Below, one piece after another: positions 52,855-61,782 of a stretch of 64,000 bases of DNA (positions are counted from its first letter, which is position 1; each line of letters opens with the position of its first letter). The notes beneath the pieces are model-generated. The model was given only the letters and a program-made list of their open reading frames with translations. It was not told the origin of the DNA and did not search any database. Made by a program: the position numbers and the translations under genes. Origin of the DNA: Streptomyces misionensis (GTDB lineage: Bacteria > Actinomycetota > Actinomycetes > Streptomycetales > Streptomycetaceae); assembly GCF_900104815.1 (NCBI RefSeq), contig NZ_FNTD01000004.1, positions 1-64,000 on the forward strand. The letters are read 5' to 3'.

Positions 52855-52982
52855 CGCTCCGGCGGTGACACCCGGATTCGCGCGCACCCATGCGAACCAG
52901 ATCACCGCCCTTCGCGCCGCCGACCCCGGCAGGCCGCCCCGAGCGGCGGCCTGCCCAGCCGGACCGGCCGCTCCGGCCGACA

Positions 52983-53048
52983 TGCCTCGCACGCAGCGGT
53001 CGTACCCGAGCGACCTGACCGATGCCCGATGGGAGCTGCCGGAACCGA
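52983..53048 (+). pseudogene. N-terminal scrap of an IS transposase
   Basis: MPRTQRSYPSDLTDARWELP and EP match the very start of IS5/IS4-type transposases (RRYPSDLTDAEWALIEPLLP). Only about 22 residues remain. It is in frame with the next gene, so a longer fusion frame exists. Confidence 0.6.
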
Positions 53049-53101
53049 CTCCGTGCGGCTCGTGGGACGAGCGCACGCGAAACGGCTGGTATTACTGGGG
53101 C

Positions 53102-53479
53102 ATGCAGGAAGAGACCGCACGCTCCGCGATCGACACGTTCATCTCCGCGTTCAACGCCTCGGACGACAGCTATGTGACTGCCCTGCTCTCCCAGGCCCTG
53201 ACCTCGGACGTGGTGTTCTGGGGACCGTTGGGCCGCGTCGAAGGGATCGCGGCGGTCGAGCGGTTCGTGCTGGACATCCGGCGCCACCCGGCGGGGACGG
53301 GCACGATGGTGCGCTGCTCGGCGGTGGACATGCCTGACGAATGGGCCCGGTACCAGTGGGTGTTCACCACGCCGGACGGCGGCCCCCGGCTGGCGGGAAC
53401 GGACGTCGTCCATCTGCGACGGAGCCTCATCGACCAGGTCATCGTCTTCGCGGGGGAGATCGAGCCGTCCACCTCCTGA
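53102..53479 (+). CDS. NTF2/SnoaL-like protein
   Basis: 125 residues from the ATG at 53102 (MQEETARSAIDTFISAFN). The pattern, an N-terminal helix pair, SDVVFWGPLGRVEGIAAVER, MVRCSAVDMPDEWARYQWVF and VVHLRRSLIDQVIVFAGEIE, fits the nuclear-transport-factor-2-like cone fold, which includes small isomerases, cyclases and ligand carriers. No partner gene is present. The frame extends upstream into an IS scrap; the internal ATG with GGGG ahead is the likely start. Confidence 0.75.
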   Translation: MQEETARSAIDTFISAFNASDDSYVTALLSQALTSDVVFWGPLGRVEGIAAVERFVLDIRRHPAGTGTMVRCSAVDMPDEWARYQWVFTTPDGGPRLAGTDVVHLRRSLIDQVIVFAGEIEPSTS

Positions 53480-53653
53480 GTCGTCCTTCCGTCGCTGCCC
53501 CTGCCTCGGGCCGAAAGTACGTCGGGGAGGCGGGCGTTGGTGTGGCGCCGGCACAGTCGGCGTGGCAGTGCCTGGGTTTGCGCGGAGTGACTGCGGTGGT
53601 GGGAGTCGGCCAGTCCGGGCCTGTCCGCCGCCGGCCCTTGGCCGAATTGCGCG

Positions 53654-53682
53654 TTATCGCGTGGCGTCGCCGTTGATAGGGT
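53654..53682 (+). promoter_or_regulatory. Candidate promoter of the EACC1-caspase unit
   Basis: TTATCG (53654-53659), 17-bp spacer and TAGGGT (53677-53682) resemble a Streptomyces housekeeping promoter. It lies 38 bp upstream of the EACC1 start. Confidence 0.35.
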
Positions 53683-53719
53683 CGGCTGGCTCCGCAGTCG
53701 TTGTCGTCACGGAGGCCCA

Positions 53720-54208
53720 GTGAAGGTCACTCTCTTCTCGGCTGGTCCGGACGGCGGGCGGGTCGCGGCCACGAGCGAGCTGCACAGGTGGTTGCAGCGC
53801 CAACCGGAGCTGCGCGGGCGCCTCGTACGGCAGTCGGCGGCCGCGCCGACGCCCGGGACCATGGGCGCGTCCGGAGAACTGCTGACGCTGCTGCTGGCAC
53901 CCGGCGGCCTCACCGCCGCCCTGGCGGCGGCCGTCGTGGCCTGGCTGCAGAACCGGCACGGCGACCAGACCGTCACCATCACCCTGCCCGACCAGACGCA
54001 GATCACCGTCTCCTCCACCAAGGTGCGCGGACTGACCGCGGAGGCCACCGGTGACCTGGCCCAGCGCGTCGCGGCGGCGATCGACGGGTCCGGACGGACC
54101 GCGGACGGCGGCGCCGAGCGCGGTGCGCCGGGAGCCGGCGCCGCTCCCGTGGAGGTGAACACGCACAGGCCGGTGCAGCCGGCGGGAGACGGCGGGGAAA
54201 GAGCCTGA
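53720..54208 (+). CDS. Effector-associated constant component EACC1
   Basis: 162 residues from a GTG with GGAGG four bases ahead. The pattern is that of EACC1: ATSELHRWLQRQPELRGRLV, then PTPGTMGASGELLTLLLAPG and GLTAALAAAVVAWLQNR, then TVTITLPDQTQITVSSTKV. EACC1 proteins accompany effector and NTPase genes in bacterial conflict systems defined by comparative genomics, and are thought to link a trigger to the effector. Here the partner, three bases downstream, is a caspase-STAND-WD40 protein. The hydrophobic stretch at about 55-75 may associate with membranes. The Ala/Gly-rich tail is disordered. Confidence 0.88.
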   Translation: MKVTLFSAGPDGGRVAATSELHRWLQRQPELRGRLVRQSAAAPTPGTMGASGELLTLLLAPGGLTAALAAAVVAWLQNRHGDQTVTITLPDQTQITVSSTKVRGLTAEATGDLAQRVAAAIDGSGRTADGGAERGAPGAGAAPVEVNTHRPVQPAGDGGERA

Positions 54209-54211
54209 CCG

Positions 54212-57200
54212 GTGGCGACGGCGAACCGAGGAGACGCACGCGGCCTGTTGGGCGACGACTGCCGGGCCCTGGTGGTCGGCACCGGTCGGCACGTCGAGCA
54301 GGCGCTGCTCGCCGACCTGCCGAGCGCGCCGCGGACGGCCCAGGCACTGGCGGACACCCTCACCTCGGCCTGCGGGATGGCCGTCGACCAGGTGTGTCTG
54401 ATCACCGACCCGCCGTCTGCCGCCGACATCCTCGGCCCGCTGGAACAGGCCATCTCCGAGGCACAGGGCGGAGTCCTCGTCTTCTGCTTCGTCGGCCACG
54501 GGCTCCTGGGCCCGGGGGGCAAGCTGTACCTGGCCACGACCTCGACGCCCTCCCACGACAACACCGTGCACGCCGTCCCCTACGCCGAGATCGAGAACCG
54601 CCTCGCCGACGCCCCGGTGCGCCCGGTCGTGATCCTCGACTGCTGCTTCTCGGGACTCGCCGAAGCCGCCGGCGGCGGACGACGCGAGGACCCCTACCTG
54701 TGCGTACGGCCGCACGGCAGCTTCCTGCTCGCCTCAGCCACCCACTACGCGGCCTCCTTCGCCCCCGAAGGGGAGGAGTACACCCTCTTCGGAGGCGAAC
54801 TGCTGCGGCTGTTACGGGAGGGCGAGAGCGGCGGGCCGCGCTGGTTCACCCTGGCCGACGTCCACCGCCACCTCGACCGCCGGTTCGAGGACTCGCCCGC
54901 CCGGCCGCACGCCGGCAGCGTCGGACGACTCGGCGACCTGGTCCTGGCCGCCAACCCGCGCTACACCCTGCCCCTCCCTCCGGACCAGGGACTGTCCCCG
55001 CCGCTGCACGACGGTCCCTGCCCCTACCCCGGCATGCGGCCGTTCCTGCCCGAGCAGCATCACCTCTTCCACGGCCGGGAGGAACTGACCCGGCGCCTGC
55101 TCGAGCGGGTCACCACGACGAGCCCAGGAGAACCCGTCGTGCTCGTCGGCCCCTCGGGTGTGGGCAAGTCGTCGCTGCTGCGGGCCGGCCTCGGTGCCGC
55201 GCTCGACAGCACGGACCTCAAACCGGTGCTCCTCGTGCCCGGCCCGGGAGCGCTGCCCTTCCGTACCCTCACGGCGGCCTGGGCGCGAGCCGTCGGCCGG
55301 CCTTCCGGCGAGGTGGAAGGCGACCTGGGCGCCGGACGGTTCACCGCACCGGCCGACCACCGTTCGGCACCGCGCGTGCTGGTGATCGACCAGTTGGAGG
55401 AGATCTTCACCCACTGCCGGGACACCGAGGAACGCCGGTTGTTCACCCGCGCCCTCACCGGCCCGGGGGACGGCACGGGCCCGCGGGTGGTCCTGGGACT
55501 GCGCGCCGACTACCTCGGCCAGTGCCTACGCGACCCCGGGCTCGCCCGGATAGTCGGCAGCGGCCAGTTCGCCGTACCGGTGATGAACGACGACGAGCTG
55601 CGCGCCGCCATCGAACAACCCGCCCGGAGCGCGGGTCTGTGCTGGGAGGACGGCCTGCCGGAACTGCTGCTGCGGGAACTGGCACAGGAACGCGTGGGCA
55701 CCGGTGACGCCATCGCCCTGCCCTTCCTCGCCCACGCCCTCCAGGAGACCTGGCACCGCCGGCGCGGCGCCGAACTCACCTTCTCCGGCTACCAGGCGTC
55801 CGGCGGCATCCGCAGCTCCGTGGCGAAGACCGCGGAGGACATCCACAACGCCCTGGACGACGACGGCCGCGAGCGCCTGCGCGAACTCCTGCTCCGGATG
55901 GTGCACCTGGTCGACACCGAGGGCCGAGCGGTACGGCGCCGCGTGCCCCTGGAGGAACTGCGGGGCGCCGACGACCTCCTCGGACGGCTGGCCGACGCCC
56001 GCCTCGTCATCGTGGGCGACGGAGCGGCCCAGCTCTGCCACGACTCCCTCCTCCACGGCTGGCCGCGGCTGCGGAACTGGATCAACGCCGACCTCGACGC
56101 CCTCCTGGTGCGCCGCAGGCTCGCTCAGGCCGCCGACGCCTGGGCCGAAGCCGGCAGGCCGGCAAGCGGCCTGTACGCGGGAAGCCACCTCGCCGGCGCG
56201 AGGTCCGTGCTGGAGGACGAGGGGCACACGCTCGGGCTGCGCTCGGTGGAGCGGGACTTCATCGCGGCCGGCGAGCACGCCGAGCGCCGCCGCAAAAAGG
56301 TGATCCGCACAGGCATCGCCATCGTCGTCACCCTGGCCCTGCTGGCAACGACCCTGGCCGTGCTCGCGCGCCGGGCCCAGGGCAGCGCCGAAGCGCGGGA
56401 GACCAGGCTGATCGCGGAGCAGGTGGCGAGGCAGGCGGACGAGATGAGGAAGCAGGACCCGCAGACGGCCCTGCGGCTGAGCCTGGCCGCCTACCGCACC
56501 GCACGGACCCCCGTCACCAGGTCCGCCCTCTACTCCTCGTACATCGCCATCGTGCCCATCGACCTCAAGAACGGCGTCGAGCAGCCCGTACTCGACGTCG
56601 CCTACCGGTCCGACGGTGACGTCCTGGCCACCAGCCAACGCGGCGGGCAGGTCCAGCTCTGGGACATCACACGCCCCACCGTCCCTCTCCAGGGTGCCGG
56701 CCTCACGCCGGGCACCACCGCCGTTCTCGCCTTCCAGCCGGGCAGCCGCCTGCTCGCCGTGCAGACACAGGACCGTCTCCTGGTGTGGGACACCACCGAC
56801 CCCCGAAGTCCCCGGAAGGTCGCGGAGCGCCGCACGGCCGGAGGAACGGCGCGCTCCCTCGCCTTCAGCCCCGACGGCAGGACCCTGGCAAGCGGCTCCG
56901 CAGACGACCGGCTGCGACTGTGGGACATGACCGGAGCCGGCGGCCCCCGGCTGCGCCACGAGATGTCGGCCGGAAGGGACCTCCTCTCGGTGGCGTTCAC
57001 CCGCGACGGGCGGCACCTGCTCACCGGCCACGGCAACGACTCGGGCCACGCCGCGGTCAAACTGTGGGACGTGCACGATCCCGCCGTCCCGGCGCTGCGC
57101 GACACCGCCGCGGCGGACACCGTCATGGCCGTCGCGGCGCATCCGCGCAGGGACCTGGCCGTGGCCACGGGAGCGGGTGGCAGGATCGTCTGGTGGCGGA

Positions 57201-58771
57201 TCGAGGACGGCGGACGGCTGCGTCGGCTCGAACCGAAGGAGTCGTCTCCCCCTTCGGGCGAATGGGGCGTGGTCGGCTCGGACCACGGCATTCCCTCGCT
57301 CGCTTTCCGTAAGGACGGCGACGTCCTCGTCGGGGCCGACAACGACGACAACAACCCGAGGATGCTGGTACGCAAGGTGGGGGCGGAGTCCTCGCTCTAC
57401 GACGACAGCTTGGGGGAACGCATCGAGCGACCCGCGGGCGAGCCCGTCCAGGCTGTCGCCTACAGTCCCGACGGCGCGTACATCGCGGCAGGGGACATCG
57501 GGGGCTCGGTGCGGATGTGGCCGGAGCGACCCCCGGCGCCGGCGCTCCCCGGTGAACTCTCCGACGCCGACATCGCCATGGACTTCCGTACCGAGGCGGT
57601 CAGCCCCGACGGCCGCTACCTTCTCGGCAGGGAGGACAAGGACGGGGAGGAGTACACGTTCACGAATCGGGTGTGGGACGTCGACGCGGCCACGCGGCCC
57701 CGACCGGTCCTCACGGTTCCCGAACCGTGGCGGGCGCAGTACTTCCTGCCCGACAGGAAGAAGCCTTCCGTGCTGATGGCCCACTCGTTCGACAGCAGGA
57801 CCAAGAAGCACGCGTTCCGGTTCTGGAGCATCGACAGTGCCGGCGCTCGCTCCGGCCACGGTACGGACATCGAGCTCACCGCGGACGACGTGGTGACGGC
57901 CGTGAGTTCTGACGGGAAGCTGTTCGCCATCGGCACGGCGGGCACCCACCGCCTCGAGCTGTGGGATCTGAGCGACGTGCAGAGGCCGGTCCGGCGTTCC
58001 GTGGTCAACGCCTCAACCGATGCGGGGCGCTTCCAGCCATGGTTCCTCGACGACCGGATCCTCGTCACGACGGAGGCCAAGGGGTCCTCCCGCGATTTCC
58101 GTCTGTGGAACCTCGCCGATCCCGCGAACCCACGCCAGGCCGCCACGGTGCCGGGCGGCGCCGACGGAGCGGGATTCGCCTACCTGCCCGAGTCGCACAC
58201 ACTGATCGTGAAAAGCCATGCGAAGACCCTGCGACTGTGGGACTTGAGCAATCCCGACCGGCCCGTGAAGGGGGGCGCACTGCACGGCTCTACGCAGGGG
58301 TACTACCCCGTCACCGGCGGTCGGCTGGCCACCCTCCTAGCGGACGGATCGGTGCGCTTCTGGGACATCAGCGACGTTGGACACCCCGAACGCCAGGAGA
58401 CCCTCCGGCTCGACCACACCGTCGTTTCCATCAAGGTGACCCCGGACGAACGGCACGTCGTGACCGGCATGACGCGCGACGGCCTGGGGCCGCTCGATGA
58501 GTACCGCATCTGGGACACCGAACCGGACGGACGATGGCGCAGTCCCGCTCAGACCAGCCTGGCGGGCGTGTCCGACATGCGGGTTCTTCCGGGGCGGAAC
58601 TCCCAGATGGCGGTCGTGGCCGAACTCGACGGCGACCCATGGACGTTCCTGCTGGACCTCGACAGCGACCACGTCTACAAAGCGCTGTGCCGCGCCAATC
58701 CACTGAGCGTTCCCGAGAGCCAGTGGAACACCTTGTTCCCGCATCTGGCACACCGCGCCTCCTGCGGCTAA
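54212..58771 (+). CDS. Caspase-like peptidase / STAND NTPase / transmembrane / WD40 protein
   Basis: 1519 residues from a GTG. Residues 15-250 are a caspase-like (C14) peptidase: His96 in CFVGHGLLGPGG and the Cys144-Cys145 pair in VVILDCCFSGLAEA form the dyad (Cys145 by alignment with D-x-C-x-S-G). Residues 275-690 are a STAND NTPase of the nSTAND1 type: Walker A VGPSGVGKSS (312-320), Walker B VLVIDQLEEIF (Asp393), LRADYLGQCL. A membrane helix spans about 697-720 (IRTGIAIVVTLALLATTLAV). Residues 780-1500 are WD40 repeats (LWD ends, AFSPDGRTLASGSADDRLRL) forming one or two propellers. A TTA leucine codon is at residue 201. The layout implies oligomerisation after WD40 sensing and activation of a protease, possibly causing cell death. 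Confidence 0.95.
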   Translation: MATANRGDARGLLGDDCRALVVGTGRHVEQALLADLPSAPRTAQALADTLTSACGMAVDQVCLITDPPSAADILGPLEQAISEAQGGVLVFCFVGHGLLGPGGKLYLATTSTPSHDNTVHAVPYAEIENRLADAPVRPVVILDCCFSGLAEAAGGGRREDPYLCVRPHGSFLLASATHYAASFAPEGEEYTLFGGELLRLLREGESGGPRWFTLADVHRHLDRRFEDSPARPHAGSVGRLGDLVLAANPRYTLPLPPDQGLSPPLHDGPCPYPGMRPFLPEQHHLFHGREELTRRLLERVTTTSPGEPVVLVGPSGVGKSSLLRAGLGAALDSTDLKPVLLVPGPGALPFRTLTAAWARAVGRPSGEVEGDLGAGRFTAPADHRSAPRVLVIDQLEEIFTHCRDTEERRLFTRALTGPGDGTGPRVVLGLRADYLGQCLRDPGLARIVGSGQFAVPVMNDDELRAAIEQPARSAGLCWEDGLPELLLRELAQERVGTGDAIALPFLAHALQETWHRRRGAELTFSGYQASGGIRSSVAKTAEDIHNALDDDGRERLRELLLRMVHLVDTEGRAVRRRVPLEELRGADDLLGRLADARLVIVGDGAAQLCHDSLLHGWPRLRNWINADLDALLVRRRLAQAADAWAEAGRPASGLYAGSHLAGARSVLEDEGHTLGLRSVERDFIAAGEHAERRRKKVIRTGIAIVVTLALLATTLAVLARRAQGSAEARETRLIAEQVARQADEMRKQDPQTALRLSLAAYRTARTPVTRSALYSSYIAIVPIDLKNGVEQPVLDVAYRSDGDVLATSQRGGQVQLWDITRPTVPLQGAGLTPGTTAVLAFQPGSRLLAVQTQDRLLVWDTTDPRSPRKVAERRTAGGTARSLAFSPDGRTLASGSADDRLRLWDMTGAGGPRLRHEMSAGRDLLSVAFTRDGRHLLTGHGNDSGHAAVKLWDVHDPAVPALRDTAAADTVMAVAAHPRRDLAVATGAGGRIVWWRIEDGGRLRRLEPKESSPPSGEWGVVGSDHGIPSLAFRKDGDVLVGADNDDNNPRMLVRKVGAESSLYDDSLGERIERPAGEPVQAVAYSPDGAYIAAGDIGGSVRMWPERPPAPALPGELSDADIAMDFRTEAVSPDGRYLLGREDKDGEEYTFTNRVWDVDAATRPRPVLTVPEPWRAQYFLPDRKKPSVLMAHSFDSRTKKHAFRFWSIDSAGARSGHGTDIELTADDVVTAVSSDGKLFAIGTAGTHRLELWDLSDVQRPVRRSVVNASTDAGRFQPWFLDDRILVTTEAKGSSRDFRLWNLADPANPRQAATVPGGADGAGFAYLPESHTLIVKSHAKTLRLWDLSNPDRPVKGGALHGSTQGYYPVTGGRLATLLADGSVRFWDISDVGHPERQETLRLDHTVVSIKVTPDERHVVTGMTRDGLGPLDEYRIWDTEPDGRWRSPAQTSLAGVSDMRVLPGRNSQMAVVAELDGDPWTFLLDLDSDHVYKALCRANPLSVPESQWNTLFPHLAHRASCG

Positions 58772-58998
58772 GCCCGAACGTGATCCGACCCCGGCCGTTA
58801 TTCGCACGATGCCCGGTTGCTCCGTGTTCTGGCTGCTTGCCGATCTCAAGGACACCGGCCGCAACGGACACCTTTCACGTGCCTGAAACGTGATCGCCGC
58901 GTTCCCACCGGAAACGCCTTCTACCGTGGGCGCGTAGCGCACCCGGCCACTGTCGTCCGAAGGCAACGCGCAACCCGCCCGCGTACGACAGGAGCTCC

Positions 58999-60834
58999 GT
59001 GTCCCGGCCCGCCGCACCCCTCTGGCTCGTCCATGCCCTGCGCGCCCAGCGCGGTCCCGTGCCCTGGAGTGCGGTGACCCGAGGAGCGCTCGCCGCCGGG
59101 CCGCTGCTGCTCGCCGGCGTCGGCACGGGGCACACCGCCCGCGGTGTGCTCGCCGCCATCGCCGCGATGCTCGCCGGCACCAACGACCGGCCCGGCAGCC
59201 GCCGGGCCTCCGTCAAGCGGCTCGGGGTGCCCGCGCTCGCGGGGGCGCTCGGGCTGCTCGCGGGGACGTATGCGGGGCGGGGACTGGCCGCCGTACCGCT
59301 GACGCTGGTGCTCACCCTGCTCGGGCTGGTCGCCGGAGGCATCAGCGCGGTCGGGGCCATCGCGTCGGCCGCGGGCACGCAGTTGCTCGTCGGCGCCGCC
59401 ATCGGCGCCGGGATGCCGGCGGCCGAGAGCGGCTGGCAGCGGGCGCTCGCCTTCCTCGCCGGGGCCGGCTGGCTGCTCGTACTGCGGCTCGCCCTGCCCA
59501 CACCCGGTTCGTTCACGGGGGACTTCCGGTTCGACGGGGAGCGGGCGGCGGTCGCCGAGGTGTACGACGCCGTCGCCGCGCTCCTCGACGCCGTGGGCGG
59601 TGAACGGGCCGCCGCGCGGCGGGCCTCGCTCACCGCCGCCCTCGACCATGCCCAGGACGCCCTCGCCGGGCCCCGGCTGCGCCGGTACGCCGGCTCCGCC
59701 ACCGAACGCCGGCTGCACGCGCAGTTCGCGGCCGCGCTGCCCCTCGCCGAGGCCGCCACCGCCCTGTTCTGGTCGGGCAAGCCGGTCTCGGCGCGGGCCG
59801 CGGAAGGGCCCCGGCGGCTCGCCGCCGCCGTCCGCGGCAACACCGGCCCCGGCCCGCTGCCGGCCCCGAACCGGTCGGACGCCGCCCTGCGCGCCCTCGA
59901 CGAGGCCCTGTTGCGCGCGGCCGAGGCCTTCGACCGGGGTGACGGCGCCGACCGGGCCCTGGTGGGGCGCCGGCGGAGTGCGAGGAAGGCATGGGGCGCC
60001 GCGATCGGCGCCGGTGGCCGCGAGTACGGATTGCGGGTCTGCGTCTGCTTCGGGGCCGGCACCGCCATCGCCCAGGCGCTGCACCACACCCACTGGGACG
60101 GCCGGCACTGGTACTGGCTGCCCGCCACCGTCGCCTTCCTCGTCAAGCCGGACCTCGGGCCGCTGGCTTCCCGAGTGCTGTGCCGGGCCGCCGGGACCGT
60201 GCTGGGCGCCCTGGTGTTCGCGGCGCCGGCCGCGCTGCTGCCCCGGCCCGCCGGGTTGATCGCACTGGTCGCGGTGTGCGGCGCGCTCGTTCCCGTCGCC
60301 GCCCGGCACTTCGCCGCGCAGACCACCGTCGTCACCGTCCTCGTTCTCGCCCTGGTCATGGCCGGCGGCGAGCCGCAGGCCTGTGTCAGCCGGATCGCCG
60401 AGACCTTGCTGGCCTGCGCGCTCGTGCTCGTCGTCGGACATCTGCCGATGCCGGGGAAGCGCGGCGGCAGGGTACGGGCACGGCTCGCGGCGGCCGGGAG
60501 CGCCGCGCATGCCTATCTGGTGCACGTCCTCGGCGAGTACGACGACCGCGCCGAACGGTGGGCGCTGCGCCGGGAGGCCTACCGCACCCTCGCCGAGGCC
60601 CGTACCGCCATCGCGCTCGCCGCCGCCGAACTGCCCGCCCTCGCCCGGCACACCTCGGGCACGGACGCGGTCGCGGATCTCCTGGAACGACTCGTCGACA
60701 CCACCACGGCCTGCGCCGTCCACCTCGACGACATGGGCCGACTCACCCCCCGGCATGTCGGACAACTGCAACATGCCCTGGACGAGCTGGGGTTCCAGGA
60801 GGGCGAGGTACCGTTGCCGACCGCCGCGGGCTGA
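58999..60834 (+). CDS. FUSC-family membrane transporter
   Basis: 611 residues from a GTG with CAGGAG. Two membrane blocks, about 30-155 (ALAAGPLLLAGVGTGHTARG, LTLVLTLLGLVAGGISAVGA) and 345-480 (LRVCVCFGAGTAIAQALHHT, VTVLVLALVMAGGEPQACVS), are separated and followed by long soluble helical regions. HWYWLPATVAFLVKPDLGPL with VSRIAETLLACALVLVVGH is typical of FUSC proteins, which include aromatic acid efflux (AaeB) and YccS. The substrate is unknown. It is 227 bp after the caspase gene and may be independent of it. Confidence 0.88.
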   Translation: MSRPAAPLWLVHALRAQRGPVPWSAVTRGALAAGPLLLAGVGTGHTARGVLAAIAAMLAGTNDRPGSRRASVKRLGVPALAGALGLLAGTYAGRGLAAVPLTLVLTLLGLVAGGISAVGAIASAAGTQLLVGAAIGAGMPAAESGWQRALAFLAGAGWLLVLRLALPTPGSFTGDFRFDGERAAVAEVYDAVAALLDAVGGERAAARRASLTAALDHAQDALAGPRLRRYAGSATERRLHAQFAAALPLAEAATALFWSGKPVSARAAEGPRRLAAAVRGNTGPGPLPAPNRSDAALRALDEALLRAAEAFDRGDGADRALVGRRRSARKAWGAAIGAGGREYGLRVCVCFGAGTAIAQALHHTHWDGRHWYWLPATVAFLVKPDLGPLASRVLCRAAGTVLGALVFAAPAALLPRPAGLIALVAVCGALVPVAARHFAAQTTVVTVLVLALVMAGGEPQACVSRIAETLLACALVLVVGHLPMPGKRGGRVRARLAAAGSAAHAYLVHVLGEYDDRAERWALRREAYRTLAEARTAIALAAAELPALARHTSGTDAVADLLERLVDTTTACAVHLDDMGRLTPRHVGQLQHALDELGFQEGEVPLPTAAG

Positions 60835-61116
60835 CCGGACCGCCGACCGCTCCCGGACATTGCACAGCCAGGGCCGGAGCACGACTGCCTACGCGACCGG
60901 CTGGCCCGGCTTGCCGCGCGGGCAAGGTGTGAGCCGGTAGTCGCGGGGACACCGTACGTCCGCCCGGACGGGCAGCGGCCTCGATCCGTCCGGCTCTCGG
61001 AGGAGCCCGAGGAGCGGGTCACCCGGCGCGCCCGGCCCGAGCAGCGCCACGGCCTTTCGGGCGACCGCCGCGGGGCACCGCCGACCGATGCGCAACCGCA
61101 AAAATGTGGGAACACG

Positions 61117-61659
61117 GTGGGGATGGAGAACACCGCACTGCTGGTCATCGACATGATCAACACGTATGACCACAAGGACGCCGACCTGCTGCTGCCATCG
61201 GCCCGGACCGTCGTACCGGTCGTGGCGGACCTTCTGGAGCACGCCCGGGATCGCTCGGCGCCGGTGATCTACGTGAACGACAACTTCGGGCAGTGGCGGT
61301 CACATCACGGAGAGTTGCTCGATCAGGCCTTGAGCGGGCCGCACAGCGATCTGGTGAAGCCCTTGAAGCCCGACAGAGACTCCCTCTTCGTCGTGAAGGC
61401 CCGCCACTCCGTCTTCTTCGAGACCCCGCTGGAGTACCTCCTGCGACAGCAGGACATCCACCGGCTGGTACTCACCGGGCAGGTGACCGAGCAGTGCGTG
61501 CTCTACTCGGCTCTCGACGCCCATATCCGTCACTTCGACGTGATCGTCCCCGAGGATGCCGTGGCGCACATCCACGAGGACCTCGCTCGCGCCGCACTGC
61601 GGATGATGGAGCGGAACATGGGCGCGCGCGTGTGCACGAGCCAGGACCTGTGGAGGTGA
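61117..61659 (+). CDS. Cysteine hydrolase, isochorismatase-like
   Basis: 180 residues. The catalytic triad fits: Asp12 in ALLVIDMINTY, Lys94 in LFVVKARHSVFFETPL and Cys127 in LVLTGQVTEQCVLYSALDAH. The cis-peptide segment before Cys is GQVTEQ. Enzymes of this fold include nicotinamidase, ureidoacrylate and N-carbamoylsarcosine amidases. The GTG at 61117 is chosen with GGGAA five bases ahead; an ATG two codons later is possible. No pathway partner is adjacent. Confidence 0.85.
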   Translation: MGMENTALLVIDMINTYDHKDADLLLPSARTVVPVVADLLEHARDRSAPVIYVNDNFGQWRSHHGELLDQALSGPHSDLVKPLKPDRDSLFVVKARHSVFFETPLEYLLRQQDIHRLVLTGQVTEQCVLYSALDAHIRHFDVIVPEDAVAHIHEDLARAALRMMERNMGARVCTSQDLWR

Positions 61660-61721
61660 GCACGGCAATGGCGGCGGACGGGGCTTCACGCGTGCGTACG
61701 CCGCGGCGGCACGGGCCGGGT

Positions 61722-61757
61722 GGCCGGCCCCCGCGGCTCGTGCCGCCGGGGCCGGCC
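61722..61757. terminator. Bidirectional hairpin between convergent genes
   Basis: GGCCGGCCCCCGCGGC pairs with GCCGCCGGGGCCGGCC (one mismatch in 16) around TCGT. It lies between the converging cysteine hydrolase and GH92 genes and can stop both. Confidence 0.65.
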
Positions 61758-61782
61758 CGCCGTCGTCAGTGCCCTCCGGGTC

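Noticed and set aside
52865..53101. An N-terminal extension of the NTF2-like protein
   Set aside because: The extra residues are an IS transposase scrap plus low-complexity sequence; the conserved domain begins at the internal ATG at 53102.
55526..57949. An 807-codon open frame on the minus strand inside the caspase-STAND-WD40 gene
   Set aside because: Composition is Gly/Val/Arg-rich and follows third-position GC bias of the plus-strand gene; no motif is present.
58921..60882. Long minus-strand frames opposite the FUSC gene
   Set aside because: They are Gly/Arg/Pro low-complexity shadows of a high-GC gene with strong family features on the plus strand.
60835..61116. A minus-strand gene upstream of the cysteine hydrolase (frames reading LLGPGAPGDPLLGLLREPDG)
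   Set aside because: It is partly protein-like but has no recognisable family and overlaps the start of the well-supported hydrolase gene on the other strand.
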